This document shows positions 41,620 through 50,340 of a stretch of 64,000 nucleotides of DNA, in pieces (the first letter of the stretch is position 1; the number at the start of each line of letters is the position of its first letter). The position numbers and the translations under genes were made by a program. The DNA lies in NCBI GenBank assembly GCA_963756605.1, contig CAVWOT010000021.1:248001-312000 (forward strand), in the 5' to 3' direction. The stretch comes from Bog-159 sp963756605. Its GTDB lineage: Bacteria; Acidobacteriota; Terriglobia; Bryobacterales; Bryobacteraceae. The notes under the pieces were generated by a model. It saw nothing but the letters and a program-made list of their open reading frames with translations. It had not been told where the DNA came from and did no database searches.

Positions 41620-44097
41620 TTAGAATTCGAACTCAAAGACGGTGCCGTCTCCGCCCGCACCGCCACTCATCGCCGTTGCGTATAGCGTCCCCTGCCGGAA
41701 CATCAATAAAGTTGGGGCGCCACCGTCCTGGTATGCGAACCTTTCGACTACAGATTCGTTCCACTCGCCGCCTGCTGAACTCGGCGGCCTTAGCTGATAG
41801 AGCGCCCAGGGGAACACCCAGATCGTACCGTATAGCACGCCGCTATTGATTACCAGACCGTCCGGGTGCGCTCCGGCACCACCGCCGAAGCTATACAGAA
41901 TGCGCTCGTTCCACGCGCCCCCTGCGACTGCGGGAGGTGAAAGCCGGTATATGGTGCCGCAACCTTCGCCCGTCCTTGGGCACGCCGAGCCTTCGCCCGT
42001 CCCACCGGATTGCGTCGTTCCATAGATCGCACCGTTAGGATCGAATGCCAGCGTTCCGCTGGGTGAGGCACCATCGTTGCCTCCAGCGAAGCTATGGAGT
42101 ACGGTCGTAACCCACGCGCCGCCGGTCGAGGGCGGTGGCGTCAACCGAATTACGGCGCCGTGATCGCCGGCATCCCCACCCAGCGTGACACCATAAAGCA
42201 CGCCGTCGTGGAATACTAGGCTCCCCGGAGTAAGCCCCTCAGCGCCGCCCTGAAACGTGTGTAATATGGCTCCCGTCCATGCACCAGTCGGAGCGACTGG
42301 CGGCTTCAATTGAAATATCAGACCGTAGCTGTTTTGGCCGGTAGCGGTGCCATAGAGCGCCCCGGCTTCATCCAAAATCACCGGGCCACTGGGAACACCC
42401 AGATTGCCGGCGGACGAAGTGTAGAGCACGGTCTTGATCCAAGGGGCGCCATCCACACTGGGCGGACCCAACTGGAACACGGATGAACCGGTGGCGCCAT
42501 AAAGCACGCCCTGCTGGCCGAGCGCCACCCCGTAGGGATTCGCACCATCGGTTCCGCCGGCAAAATTGTAGAGCACATTTTCACTCCACGCGCCGCCAAC
42601 CGTCCCGGGCGGAGTCAGCTTGAATACGGTTCCGCAGCCCCAATTGAAATGGCTGACGCACTGGCCGGTTCCTCCGGTGGACGTCACGCCGTACAACGCG
42701 CCGTCGTTATCGAAGACCAGATCCGGCTGCGGCGCGTTGCCATCGGCACCCTGGCCAAATCCGTATAGGACGGTTTCCGTCCATGCAGTTCCCTCCGCAG
42801 GAGAGGACAGCCGGAAGACTACGCCGTTGCCGCCTGAGTCAACTGTTACTCCATCCAGGTTGCCATTGCGCTCGCAGATGAGCCCAGCGGGGGACCATCC
42901 ATCTGCGCCCACATTGAACGCGTACAGCATGCTCTCTTCCCAAGTGTCGCCCGGTGTTTGGGGCGGCAGAATCTGGAAAACGGCGCCGCAGTTGCACAAC
43001 GGATCTCCGCCATCCTGCGTGGTGGCGTAAACGGCGCCATTTTGACCGACCACCGCCGCGGTCGGCGCGTCTCCGCCGTACCCGCCGGAAAACGCATAAA
43101 GGACGGACTCCGTCCACTCCCCGCCTGTTTCCGAGGGAGGGGCCAGCCGGAAGATCGTGCCGCAGCCGGGATTGTAGCTGCACGCCGTGGTGCTGCCACC
43201 CGCCAAGGTTGAGCCGTACAATGCGCCATCCGGCCCGAACACCACACCCTGCGGGTCGCTGCCGTCATTGTCCCCAGCGAAACGGTAAAGGATAGTTTCC
43301 GTCCACGATCCGCTCGCCGAGTTGGGTGGAGCCAACTGGAAGACGGTTCCGCAGCCGTAGCCTTCTGTGTCGCAGGACGGGTCGCCACCGGTGGCCGTCG
43401 ACCCATAAAGATTCCCGCTGGAGTCGAACACCATATTCCCGAGCGGCCCGGATCCATCACCGCTGCCCCCAGGCGCAAAGCTGTAGATTGTGACCGCGGT
43501 CCAAGCGCTGCCGGGCGTCACGGGAGGCGTCCACTGTACCACCGCGCCGCTCCCGTTTACGCCCGCGGTGGTGCCGTAGAGAGTGCCATCATGGAACACG
43601 AGGTTGGGTCCGGGTTCTCCCACGAGGCAAAGAGGGTACACCGTGTTGTAGGTCCAGGCGCCGCTGCGGGCCGCCGGGGGAGTCAACTGGAACACCGCGC
43701 CATTGCCACCATTGCTGCATGCCGGATCGCGCGGTCCACCGAGTTCCGATCCGTAGAGCGCATCATGATTATCAAATGTGAGAAACGGACCAGGCACATA
43801 CCCATCGATGCCGCCCGGGAATGTATAGATGATGGTTTTGGTCCACTCGCCCCCTGCCTCCGCGGGCGGATTCAACTGGAACACCGCGCCATTTGGCAGG
43901 CCGCTGCCGTCCCAGCTAACATCCGCGACCGGAGGGATGATGCCGTATAGGGCGCCGTTGTGGGACACCAGGCTGGATGGAGACCGATTTGCCCCTTGGA
44001 ATGCCCAGAGCACATTCACCTTCGGCCCCGCCCGGACGCTGCCGCAGCAGATCGCGGCGATCAGCGTGACAAGTAGGTGCGTCATTCGGTTGTGCAT
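41620..44097 (-). CDS. GloVer-repeat (TIGR03803) secreted protein
   Basis: About 825 residues from the ATG at 44097, with a signal peptide (MTHLLVTLIAAICCGSVRAG). I count 13 copies of a roughly 55-60-residue repeat with the pattern G-x-VFQL-x-PP ... W-x3-LY-x-F-x-GG-x-DG ... GALYG-x-T, and a terminal partial copy (GTVFEFEF). This is the GloVer repeat, expected to form beta-propeller or solenoid surface structures. Cysteine pairs recur in several repeats (for example CSNGGNG, CGTVF). Function unknown. Its promoter looks leaderless. Confidence 0.88.
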   Translation of the reverse strand: MHNRMTHLLVTLIAAICCGSVRAGPKVNVLWAFQGANRSPSSLVSHNGALYGIIPPVADVSWDGSGLPNGAVFQLNPPAEAGGEWTKTIIYTFPGGIDGYVPGPFLTFDNHDALYGSELGGPRDPACSNGGNGAVFQLTPPAARSGAWTYNTVYPLCLVGEPGPNLVFHDGTLYGTTAGVNGSGAVVQWTPPVTPGSAWTAVTIYSFAPGGSGDGSGPLGNMVFDSSGNLYGSTATGGDPSCDTEGYGCGTVFQLAPPNSASGSWTETILYRFAGDNDGSDPQGVVFGPDGALYGSTLAGGSTTACSYNPGCGTIFRLAPPSETGGEWTESVLYAFSGGYGGDAPTAAVVGQNGAVYATTQDGGDPLCNCGAVFQILPPQTPGDTWEESMLYAFNVGADGWSPAGLICERNGNLDGVTVDSGGNGVVFRLSSPAEGTAWTETVLYGFGQGADGNAPQPDLVFDNDGALYGVTSTGGTGQCVSHFNWGCGTVFKLTPPGTVGGAWSENVLYNFAGGTDGANPYGVALGQQGVLYGATGSSVFQLGPPSVDGAPWIKTVLYTSSAGNLGVPSGPVILDEAGALYGTATGQNSYGLIFQLKPPVAPTGAWTGAILHTFQGGAEGLTPGSLVFHDGVLYGVTLGGDAGDHGAVIRLTPPPSTGGAWVTTVLHSFAGGNDGASPSGTLAFDPNGAIYGTTQSGGTGEGSACPRTGEGCGTIYRLSPPAVAGGAWNERILYSFGGGAGAHPDGLVINSGVLYGTIWVFPWALYQLRPPSSAGGEWNESVVERFAYQDGGAPTLLMFRQGTLYATAMSGGAGGDGTVFEFEF

Positions 44098-44106
44098 GTC
44101 GCCCAC

Positions 44107-44112
44107 ATTATA
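44107..44112 (-). promoter_or_regulatory. -10 box TATAAT of the GloVer gene
   Basis: On the minus strand TATAAT (44112 to 44107) ends 9 nt before the ATG at 44097. The 68-bp region is shared with the divergent MBL-fold gene. Confidence 0.45.
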
Positions 44113-44153
44113 TACCTCGCGCCTTGCAAACCACGCCGGCAGCCACGTAGAGC

Positions 44154-44159
44154 TAAAAT
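44154..44159 (+). promoter_or_regulatory. -10-like box TAAAAT of the MBL-fold gene
   Basis: TAAAAT ends 6 nt before the ATG at 44166, the same spacing as at 37336, 38402 and 52582. Confidence 0.4.
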
Positions 44160-44165
44160 CAACCC

Positions 44166-45182
44166 ATGCGCGCATTACTCATCATCCTCCTCCTGGCCGC
44201 CGCGGGCGCCGCCCGCCTCCCCGCCGCCAAGAATCTGGAGATCTATTTCATCGACGTTGAAGGCGGCCAAGCCACGCTGTTCGTGGCGCCGTCGGGCCAA
44301 TCCATGCTTATCGACACGGGCTGGTCGGGCAATAACAGCCGCGATGCCGACCGCATTGCCGCGGCTGCCAAGCATGCCGGCGTGAAGGCTATCGACTACC
44401 TGCTGATCACACATTTCCACGAAGATCATGTGGGCGGCGTGCCACAACTGGCACGCAAACTGCCCATCCATAACTTCATCGATCACGGTGAGAACGTCGA
44501 GCAGGACCGGCGCGGCAAGGAGCTTTACGCGGCTTATGTTGAATACCGCGCGAAAGGTACCCACATCCTGGCCAAGCCCGGCATCACCATCCCGATCAAA
44601 GGCCTCGATGTCCAAGTACTCACGGCCGATGGGGACGAGATCGAGAAGCCGCTGCCCGGCGCCGGGCAGCCCAACCCGGCTTGCGCGAACGCCAAATTGC
44701 AAGCTCCCGATCCATCGGAAAACGCCCGTTCCGTCGGCACGTTGATCACGTTTGGAAACTTCCGCATCCTCGACCTGGGCGATCTCACCTGGAACAAAGA
44801 GCACGAACTGGTTTGCCCCAACAACAAAATCGGCACGGTGGATTTGTACATCGTGTCGCATCACGGCTCGGACCTTTCCGGATCGCCCGCCTTTGTGGAC
44901 GCCATTCATCCGCGCGTAGCCATAATGGATAACGGCGCGCGCAAGGGCGGATCGCCGTCGGTCTGGCAGACCATCCATAGCTCGCCTGGGCTGGAGGATA
45001 TCTGGCAGTTGCACTATGCCATTTCCGGCGGCAAGGATAATAACGCGCCCGACACCTACATCGCCAACACCGATGAGGTGGGCGACCATGGGAATTGGAT
45101 TCATGTAACCGTGCATCCCGATGGGAGCTTCCTGGTGAACAACGTGCGCAACAAGTTCACCAAGACGTACGATTCGAAATGA
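44166..45182 (+). CDS. Secreted MBL-fold metallo-hydrolase (ComEC-like)
   Basis: 338 residues with a signal peptide (MRALLIILLLAAAGAARLPA). The zinc-binding HFHEDH (His83, His85, Asp87, His88) follows YLLIT. Later metal ligands are in LDLGDLTW and SHHGSDLSG. The overall order matches the metallo-beta-lactamase-fold part of ComEC/Rec2-like secreted hydrolases. A phosphodiesterase or lactonase activity is possible. It is the first of a coupled set: its stop overlaps the methyltransferase start as ATGA. Confidence 0.85.
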   Translation: MRALLIILLLAAAGAARLPAAKNLEIYFIDVEGGQATLFVAPSGQSMLIDTGWSGNNSRDADRIAAAAKHAGVKAIDYLLITHFHEDHVGGVPQLARKLPIHNFIDHGENVEQDRRGKELYAAYVEYRAKGTHILAKPGITIPIKGLDVQVLTADGDEIEKPLPGAGQPNPACANAKLQAPDPSENARSVGTLITFGNFRILDLGDLTWNKEHELVCPNNKIGTVDLYIVSHHGSDLSGSPAFVDAIHPRVAIMDNGARKGGSPSVWQTIHSSPGLEDIWQLHYAISGGKDNNAPDTYIANTDEVGDHGNWIHVTVHPDGSFLVNNVRNKFTKTYDSK

Positions 45183-45916
45183 CCGCGAGCATATCCAAGC
45201 GCCCCGATTATGGCATTGATGCGCCGGGCGTGCTGGCGATGTTTTTCGTGCTGGGCGCGCTTTGCCTGGTACTGGGTTCTTTCGCGCGCCCGTTCATAAT
45301 AGGTCGGGTCACTTTCGAGCCCGGCTACGCCCCGCAGATCACCGGAGGCATCTTTCTGCTTGAAGGTGTGCTGATGCTGACCTACGTAAAGCGCGGCAAG
45401 TTCCGGCATCGCGACCGCATGCTGGCGCAGGTTTCCTGGACCGGCCGCGAACGTGTGCTGGACGTCGGGACCGGCCGCGGCTTGCTGCTGATTGGCGCGG
45501 CCAAGCTGCTGATCACGGGCCGCGCCACCGGCATCGATATCTGGAGCACCAAGGATTTGTCCGGCAATGCCATGGAGCGTACGCAGGCGAATATTGAAAT
45601 GGAAGGCGTCGGCGGCAAGGTCGATCTGCGCACGGAAGACGCCAGCCGCCTGACTTTTCCCGATGCTTCGTTCGACGTGGTCGTCTCGAATCTTTGCATC
45701 CATAATATTCCGGGGCAAGCCGGACGCGACCGCGCCTGCCGCGAGATCGCGCGGGTGTTGCGGCCGGGCGGCATAGCCGTGATCTCCGATTACCGCCTGA
45801 CACGCAAGTATGCGGCTGTATTCGCCGGCGCGGGTTTTTCCGTTGAATGGCGCGGACCCTTCTGGCGCGATTGTTTTCCGCCGTTGAAGATCTTCGTGGC
45901 GCGGAAGCCTGCATGA
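45179..45916 (+). CDS. Class I SAM-dependent methyltransferase with two N-terminal membrane helices
   Basis: 245 residues. Helices at about 17-36 and 53-70 anchor a Rossmann methyltransferase domain with VLDVGTGRG (93-101, SAM-binding motif I), TGIDIW, FDVVVSNLCIHN and REIARVLRPGG. The acceptor is unknown, possibly a lipid or quinone given the membrane anchor. ATG at 45179 overlaps the MBL gene stop, and its own stop overlaps the next ATG in the same way. Confidence 0.83.
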   Translation: MTASISKRPDYGIDAPGVLAMFFVLGALCLVLGSFARPFIIGRVTFEPGYAPQITGGIFLLEGVLMLTYVKRGKFRHRDRMLAQVSWTGRERVLDVGTGRGLLLIGAAKLLITGRATGIDIWSTKDLSGNAMERTQANIEMEGVGGKVDLRTEDASRLTFPDASFDVVVSNLCIHNIPGQAGRDRACREIARVLRPGGIAVISDYRLTRKYAAVFAGAGFSVEWRGPFWRDCFPPLKIFVARKPA

Positions 45917-46929
45917 GAATCGCGGTTCTCGGTCTCGGATTCATGGGCAGTACGCATGTGCATGTCTGGCGGCAAATCCCCGGCGCGGAGTTGGCCGCCA
46001 TCTTCAGCCGCAATCCACACCGTCTCGCGGGAGATCTGACGGACGCCGGCGGTAATCTTGGCAGCCCCGGTGCGAAACTCGATTTCTCTTCCGTGGCTAA
46101 GTACACCAGCGCGGAAGATGCCGTGCGCGATCCCGCGGTGGAGGCAGTCGATATCTGCCTGCCCACGCATTTGCACGAGCCGATCGCGCTGGTGGCACTC
46201 GCCGCGGGCAAACATGTGCTGGTAGAAAAGCCGATGGCGCTCGATGGCGCGGCGGCCGATCGCATGGTTGCCGCCGCCGAACGTGCCGGCCGCATTTTGA
46301 TGGTTGCGCAAGTGGTCCGATTGATTCCGTCCTACCGCATGGCGGCGGATATCTTGCGGTCCGGCCGCATGGGCGCGGTGCGTGCAGCGATTTTTCGACG
46401 CCGCTGCGCCGCTCCCGCTTGGAGCGCGTGGCTCGCCGATCGGGCCCAAAGTGGCGGCGGCGTGTTCGACCTGCTGATCCACGACATCGACTTCTGCCTG
46501 CACGTGTTCGGCAAGCCCGCCGCCGTTACGGCCTCCGGATACGAGGATCTGCCGCGCGGCGTGGATTGGATAGTGGCCCAACTGTGGTATCCATCGATTG
46601 GCGCCGTGGCTATTTCGGGCGGCTGGCATCATCCGGCGGCGTATCCTTTTTCGATGGAGTTCACCATCGTCGCCGATCGCGGCACGCTGGAGTTCAACTC
46701 GGCGCACACGCCGCTCACCGAATATGGCGCGGACGGCCGCGAACACGCTCTGGAAGTGCCCGCAACGGATGGCTACCGCGCTGAACTTCAATACTTTCTG
46801 GGCTGCGCGGAGCGTGGCGAAAAGCCGCTGGCGTGCCCGCCCGAAGAATCCGCCGCGGCCGTGAAGCTGGCCCAATTGATGCTTGAATCCCGCAAGAGAA
46901 ACGGAGAAAAGATCGCATGCAACCTCTGA
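45913..46929 (+). CDS. Gfo/Idh/MocA-family NAD(P)-dependent oxidoreductase
   Basis: 338 residues. N-terminal Rossmann fold with AVLGLGFMG (4-12), the family signature VEKPMAL (Glu105-Lys106-Pro107), then the mixed alpha/beta substrate domain with GGGVFDLLIHDIDFCLHVFG holding the catalytic His region. Acts on sugars, inositols or their acids. The ATG at 45913 is the overlap start after the methyltransferase. The 13-bp overlap with the following isomerase gene suggests the two act in one sugar or cyclitol pathway. Confidence 0.88.
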   Translation: MRIAVLGLGFMGSTHVHVWRQIPGAELAAIFSRNPHRLAGDLTDAGGNLGSPGAKLDFSSVAKYTSAEDAVRDPAVEAVDICLPTHLHEPIALVALAAGKHVLVEKPMALDGAAADRMVAAAERAGRILMVAQVVRLIPSYRMAADILRSGRMGAVRAAIFRRRCAAPAWSAWLADRAQSGGGVFDLLIHDIDFCLHVFGKPAAVTASGYEDLPRGVDWIVAQLWYPSIGAVAISGGWHHPAAYPFSMEFTIVADRGTLEFNSAHTPLTEYGADGREHALEVPATDGYRAELQYFLGCAERGEKPLACPPEESAAAVKLAQLMLESRKRNGEKIACNL

Positions 46930-47792
46930 ATGACTGGGAAATCGGCGTGATGTTCTGGGCCGGGAGCGATCCGTACGAAACCATACGGGAGATGAAAGCA
47001 TGGGGCGTGCGCTGCGGCCAGATGGGTATTCCTGGAGATCTGCCGCTCGAACAAGAAGCCGTCCGCTGGAAGCAGGCGCTCGCCGACGAGAACTTTACGG
47101 TGGTGACCGTGTTTGCTGCTTATGTGGGCGAGAGTTATGCCGATATCCCCACGGTGCAACAGACGGTAGGCTTCGTGCCGCCGGCCACGCGTGCCGCGCG
47201 AGAACTGCGCACACTGGAAATAAGCGACTTTGCCGCCGCGCTGGGCGTGCCGTCGATTGCCACCCATATCGGCTTCGTGCCTGAGGACCGCGCCGCCGAA
47301 GATTATCTGGCCGTGCGCGAAATGGTGCGCCGCGTGTGCGATCGCGCCGCCCAAAACGGGCAGACATTCGCGCTCGAAACTGGCCAGGAGGCCGCGCCCG
47401 TGCTACTCGATTTCCTGCGCTCCGCCGAGCGGCCAAATCTCTCCATCAATTTCGATCCGGCTAACATGATCCTCTACGGAACCGGCGATCCGGTGTCCGC
47501 ACTCGACACACTTGCCCGGCATGTTGTCACAGTACATTGCAAGGACGGCGACTGGCCGCCCAGGGGTTCACCCGGCGCGCTGGGCGAGGAGCAGCCGTTG
47601 GGCCAGGGTGCCGTGGGAATGGAACGATTTATCGCTAAGTTGAAGGAAATCGGTTACAGGGGCCCGCTGACGATAGAGCGGGAGGCCAGCGATCCTGCGC
47701 GGCGGCGGCGCGATATCGGGATGGCCGTTCAGTTGCTCGAAGGGCTGGGCGGGCGGGCTTTGCGCAACGCGGCTCCCGGCCCAGCCGTCTAA
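46917..47792 (+). CDS. Xylose isomerase-like TIM-barrel sugar isomerase/epimerase
   Basis: 291 residues of the sugar phosphate isomerase/epimerase (AP endonuclease 2) fold. Metal-ligand candidates are visible in order: Glu in ALETGQE, Asp in INFDPAN, His in VTVHCKD, and Glu in TIEREAS. Such enzymes isomerise or epimerise sugars, inosose or hydroxypyruvate-type substrates and are commonly paired with Gfo/Idh/MocA dehydrogenases, as here. End of the coupled set. The substrate is unknown. Confidence 0.86.
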   Translation: MQPLNDWEIGVMFWAGSDPYETIREMKAWGVRCGQMGIPGDLPLEQEAVRWKQALADENFTVVTVFAAYVGESYADIPTVQQTVGFVPPATRAARELRTLEISDFAAALGVPSIATHIGFVPEDRAAEDYLAVREMVRRVCDRAAQNGQTFALETGQEAAPVLLDFLRSAERPNLSINFDPANMILYGTGDPVSALDTLARHVVTVHCKDGDWPPRGSPGALGEEQPLGQGAVGMERFIAKLKEIGYRGPLTIEREASDPARRRRDIGMAVQLLEGLGGRALRNAAPGPAV

Positions 47793-47811
47793 AGGCTTTA
47801 GTTACCAAAGC

Positions 47812-48978
47812 ATGTCCGGACTAACTGCCAGCCAGGAGCTTCGACTCGAGTATCTGACGTGGCTCGTGCCCGACTCGCCGCCCTTGGTGATTCGCCGGTA
47901 CGCCATCGATGGAATCCACCAGGAGGTCAGTGAAGCGTTCGCCGCCGCGCCGCACCGTTGCGCGGAGACCGGCGGGATTCTACTAGGGCGGCGGGACGCA
48001 GACCGCATCGTAGTGGAGGATTTCGAGCCGATCCCGTCCGAGCACCGCTTCGGTCCTTGTTACCGTCTGTCCGATACCGACCGCGAACTGCTGCGCGAGA
48101 CTTTGGACTGGTTTCGCGGCGGCGCGCAACCTGGTCTATTCGTACTGGGTTTTTATCGCAGCAATACGCTGCCGGAGTTTGAGCTTACGCCGGAGGACGA
48201 AGATCTGATGCGATCGCATTTTACCCCGGCCGAGGATTTGGTCCTGCTGGTGAAGCCCAACTTAATGGGGAGCAGCGAGTCGGATTTCTGCATGCGCCGT
48301 TGCGGGAGCGCGCCTCCTGTGCCAGCGCCCATCGATCCGCCGGCGTTGATGGCGTGGCCGGCGCCGGGTACGCGCCCGGAACCAGAGATTGCGCTTTCTC
48401 AAAAGAAGAACTGGCCCTGGTACGCCGCGGCAATCGCGCTGGGCGTGGTGTGCGGCGCGCTTGCCTACCTGTGGTGGCATCCGCATACTTCCGTCGCAGC
48501 CGTGCAAAAGCCCGTGGCAACGGCGGCGGCAGCCGCACCCTCAATAGCCGTGCCGCCGGTCCCCACGCCGCCGGCAGTGGAGGGTGCGCCGGCGCCGCTC
48601 GAGCCGGACACGGCGGGCATCCATCAACTGCTGGATCGCTGGTCGAGTGCGCTTAAACGCGGAGACGTCGACGCAGCCGCTGCGTGCTATACGCCGGTGG
48701 TGAGCACCTATTTCGACCGGCACGATGTGACGCGCGAGGCCGTGCGCCAGAGCATACGGCAGACGCGGGCGCGCTACGGCCGCCCGACGGAGTATGGCAT
48801 TTCCAGTTTGGGCATCACACCGGTGAGCGACACTCGCGCCGTGGCCACTTTCCGGAAGCACTGGCGCTGGCGCTCGACGGGCCGCAGCCGGCTCGCGGGG
48901 CAGGAAGAAGAGCGGATGACGCTGGTCCGGACGGACGGATCGTGGCGGATTTCGTCAGAGCAACCGCAAACGCGATAA
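47812..48978 (+). CDS. MPN/JAB-like domain, membrane helix and NTF2-like domain in one protein
   Basis: 388 residues. Residues 25-150 look like a JAB/MPN domain: AETGGILLGRR (Glu52), FEPIPSEHRFGP and ELTPEDEDL. The metal-binding His-x-His is replaced by GFYRSN (113-118), so it is probably not an active JAMM peptidase. A Pro-rich linker leads to one helix (201-222). After another Ala/Pro-rich linker comes an NTF2/SnoaL-like domain (about 268-385: LLDRWSSALKRGDVDAAAACY, DGSWRISSE). Function unknown. It follows the isomerase gene after 19 bp, perhaps in the same transcript. Confidence 0.72.
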   Translation: MSGLTASQELRLEYLTWLVPDSPPLVIRRYAIDGIHQEVSEAFAAAPHRCAETGGILLGRRDADRIVVEDFEPIPSEHRFGPCYRLSDTDRELLRETLDWFRGGAQPGLFVLGFYRSNTLPEFELTPEDEDLMRSHFTPAEDLVLLVKPNLMGSSESDFCMRRCGSAPPVPAPIDPPALMAWPAPGTRPEPEIALSQKKNWPWYAAAIALGVVCGALAYLWWHPHTSVAAVQKPVATAAAAAPSIAVPPVPTPPAVEGAPAPLEPDTAGIHQLLDRWSSALKRGDVDAAAACYTPVVSTYFDRHDVTREAVRQSIRQTRARYGRPTEYGISSLGITPVSDTRAVATFRKHWRWRSTGRSRLAGQEEERMTLVRTDGSWRISSEQPQTR

Positions 48979-49294
48979 TCGGCGGCCCTTTGGCGCCGGA
49001 ATCGGATCCCAAACTCCTCGGCTGTATCAGTCGATAAACGAGTCGCTTCCAGCGTAAATTAGCTAAGGGCAGCACCCTGCGTGTCGCCATGCGCCATACA
49101 ACCTGGAGGTTTTGGGCACCTCAGCAATGAATGCCTGGTCTTTGCTCTTGGTGCGGCTTCGCCTGCGCCCCCGACCCTCTGCAATTTGATCTTCTCGTCG
49201 CGCACGCCTGCAACTTCTTCCTCCACTCGGACGCCTTCGCAGCCTTGCCCCACCCCTGGTAAAGTTGAATAAGCCAATCCCGGCGAGCCTGTGA
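48979..49294 (-). pseudogene. Relic of a TPR/serine-threonine kinase-type C-terminus in a decayed intergenic region
   Basis: Minus-strand bases 49285-49208 encode DWLIQLYQGWGKAAKASEW, which resembles the last repeat of TPR proteins (LYEAWGKPEKAAEWR) common in Solibacter. Nothing upstream in frame continues the protein. The rest of the region shows only short random frames. Interpreted as a gene remnant. Confidence 0.35.
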
Positions 49295-49834
49295 GCGACC
49301 CGGTTTCAGCACGCTTCCCAGCGAGCGTTTCGACATCGCTACGAGAAGCTGACGCGGTTTCCCGAGGGATTTATGGTATTCGGCGATGCCATTTCCAGTT
49401 TCAACCCAATTTATGGCCAGGGCATGTCAGTGGCTGCGTTGCAGGCAATGGAACTCGCGGCTGCACTTAGAGACGGTTCCAGGGACTTGGCCCGGCGTTT
49501 CTTCCGGAGGGCAGCAAAAGTTGTGGACATGCCGTGGACCACCTCCGTAGGTAACGACCTTCGCATGCCCGAGACTGTCGGACCACGAAACGCCGGCGTC
49601 AAGTTCGTCAATTGGTATATGACGAAGCTTCACAAGGCGGCGCATTCGGAGCGTGTCGCGGCCATGGCGTTCTTCAAGGTCGCGAATTTGCTGGCACCGC
49701 CGCCAAGCGTGATGCGGCCGAGGGTTGTGCGGAGTGTTCTTAAGGGGAATCTTGCCCGGTGGGCGGTAATTGCATTAAATCCGGAGAGCCATTTTTTCTG
49801 GCGCCAACGCCGGAGCGGTCACGAGCAAACCTGA
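49295..49834 (+). pseudogene. C-terminal fragment of an FAD-dependent monooxygenase
   Basis: From just after a TGA at about 49291 the frame reads YEKLTRFPEGFMVFGDA then SSFNPIYGQGMSVAALQAME. This is the FAD-binding GD motif and following helix of 2-polyprenylphenol-hydroxylase-type monooxygenases, and it continues to a plausible natural C-terminus. Only about 180 of the usual 400-450 residues are present; the FAD-binding N-terminus is missing. A truncated, non-functional remnant. Confidence 0.75.
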
Positions 49835-49875
49835 TCGACGGACCGAAAGGCTCCTTCCACCCGCGGACCGTGAGC

Positions 49876-49935
49876 GGCGCTGGTGGTGACGGTGCGTTGT
49901 TCCAATTGCAGCCTCCGGCATCCCCCGGCGGGGCG
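49876..49935 (+). pseudogene. Short GloVer-repeat remnant
   Basis: The frame here reads GAGGDGALFQLQPPASPGGA, the core of one GloVer repeat (compare NGAVFQLNPP in the intact protein at 41.6-44.1 kb), with unrelated sequence on both sides. A 60-bp relic of a lost or recombined GloVer gene. Confidence 0.5.
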
Positions 49936-50027
49936 CGTCGCGGCTCGGTAACGGTTGGCCTGATTTCGCACGGACCGGCGCGCTCCAGCAAGCGCAAGGC
50001 AGGTGGCGCGCGGGTGGCCGCTCCTGC

Positions 50028-50033
50028 TATACT
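50028..50033 (+). promoter_or_regulatory. Extended -10 promoter (TGCTATACT) of rpmI-rplT
   Basis: TATACT at 50028-50033 is preceded by TGC, forming an extended -10. No matching -35 is seen. A leader of about 30 nt would then precede the rpmI ATG at 50071. Confidence 0.45.
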
Positions 50034-50070
50034 TTGAAAGATTCAGGTTCGCAACGATCCAGGAACATCT

Positions 50071-50265
50071 ATGCCCAAGCTGAAGACTCACAAAGGTGCG
50101 TCCAAGCGGTTCAAGAAGACCGGGACCGGTAAGGTGGTGCGCAATCACGCCTTCGCCCGGCACATCTTGACTTCGAAGTCGCGCAAACGGAAGAGAAAGC
50201 TTCATCACAGCGTGTTGGCCGATGCGGCCGACCAGCCGGTGTTGAAGCGCATGATCCCGTATTAA
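50071..50265 (+). CDS. rpmI: 50S ribosomal protein L35
   Basis: 64 residues, standard length. MPKLKTHKGASKRFKKTGTG is the L35 N-terminus, with the basic SKRKRKLHHS-type stretch following. It binds 23S rRNA in the large subunit. The usual upstream neighbour infC is absent; a monooxygenase relic lies there instead. rplT follows after 75 bp. Confidence 0.96.
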   Translation: MPKLKTHKGASKRFKKTGTGKVVRNHAFARHILTSKSRKRKRKLHHSVLADAADQPVLKRMIPY

Positions 50266-50340
50266 GCCAGCCGCGAGTGGACGGAGCGCGTGGCACGTGC
50301 CCGATCCGCCGCAATCGACAATCGTCACCAAGGAGAAAAC

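Noticed and set aside
41620..44097. Repetitive stretch considered as a CRISPR or satellite array
   Set aside because: The periodicity is at protein level (GloVer repeats); the DNA repeats are imperfect and in frame.
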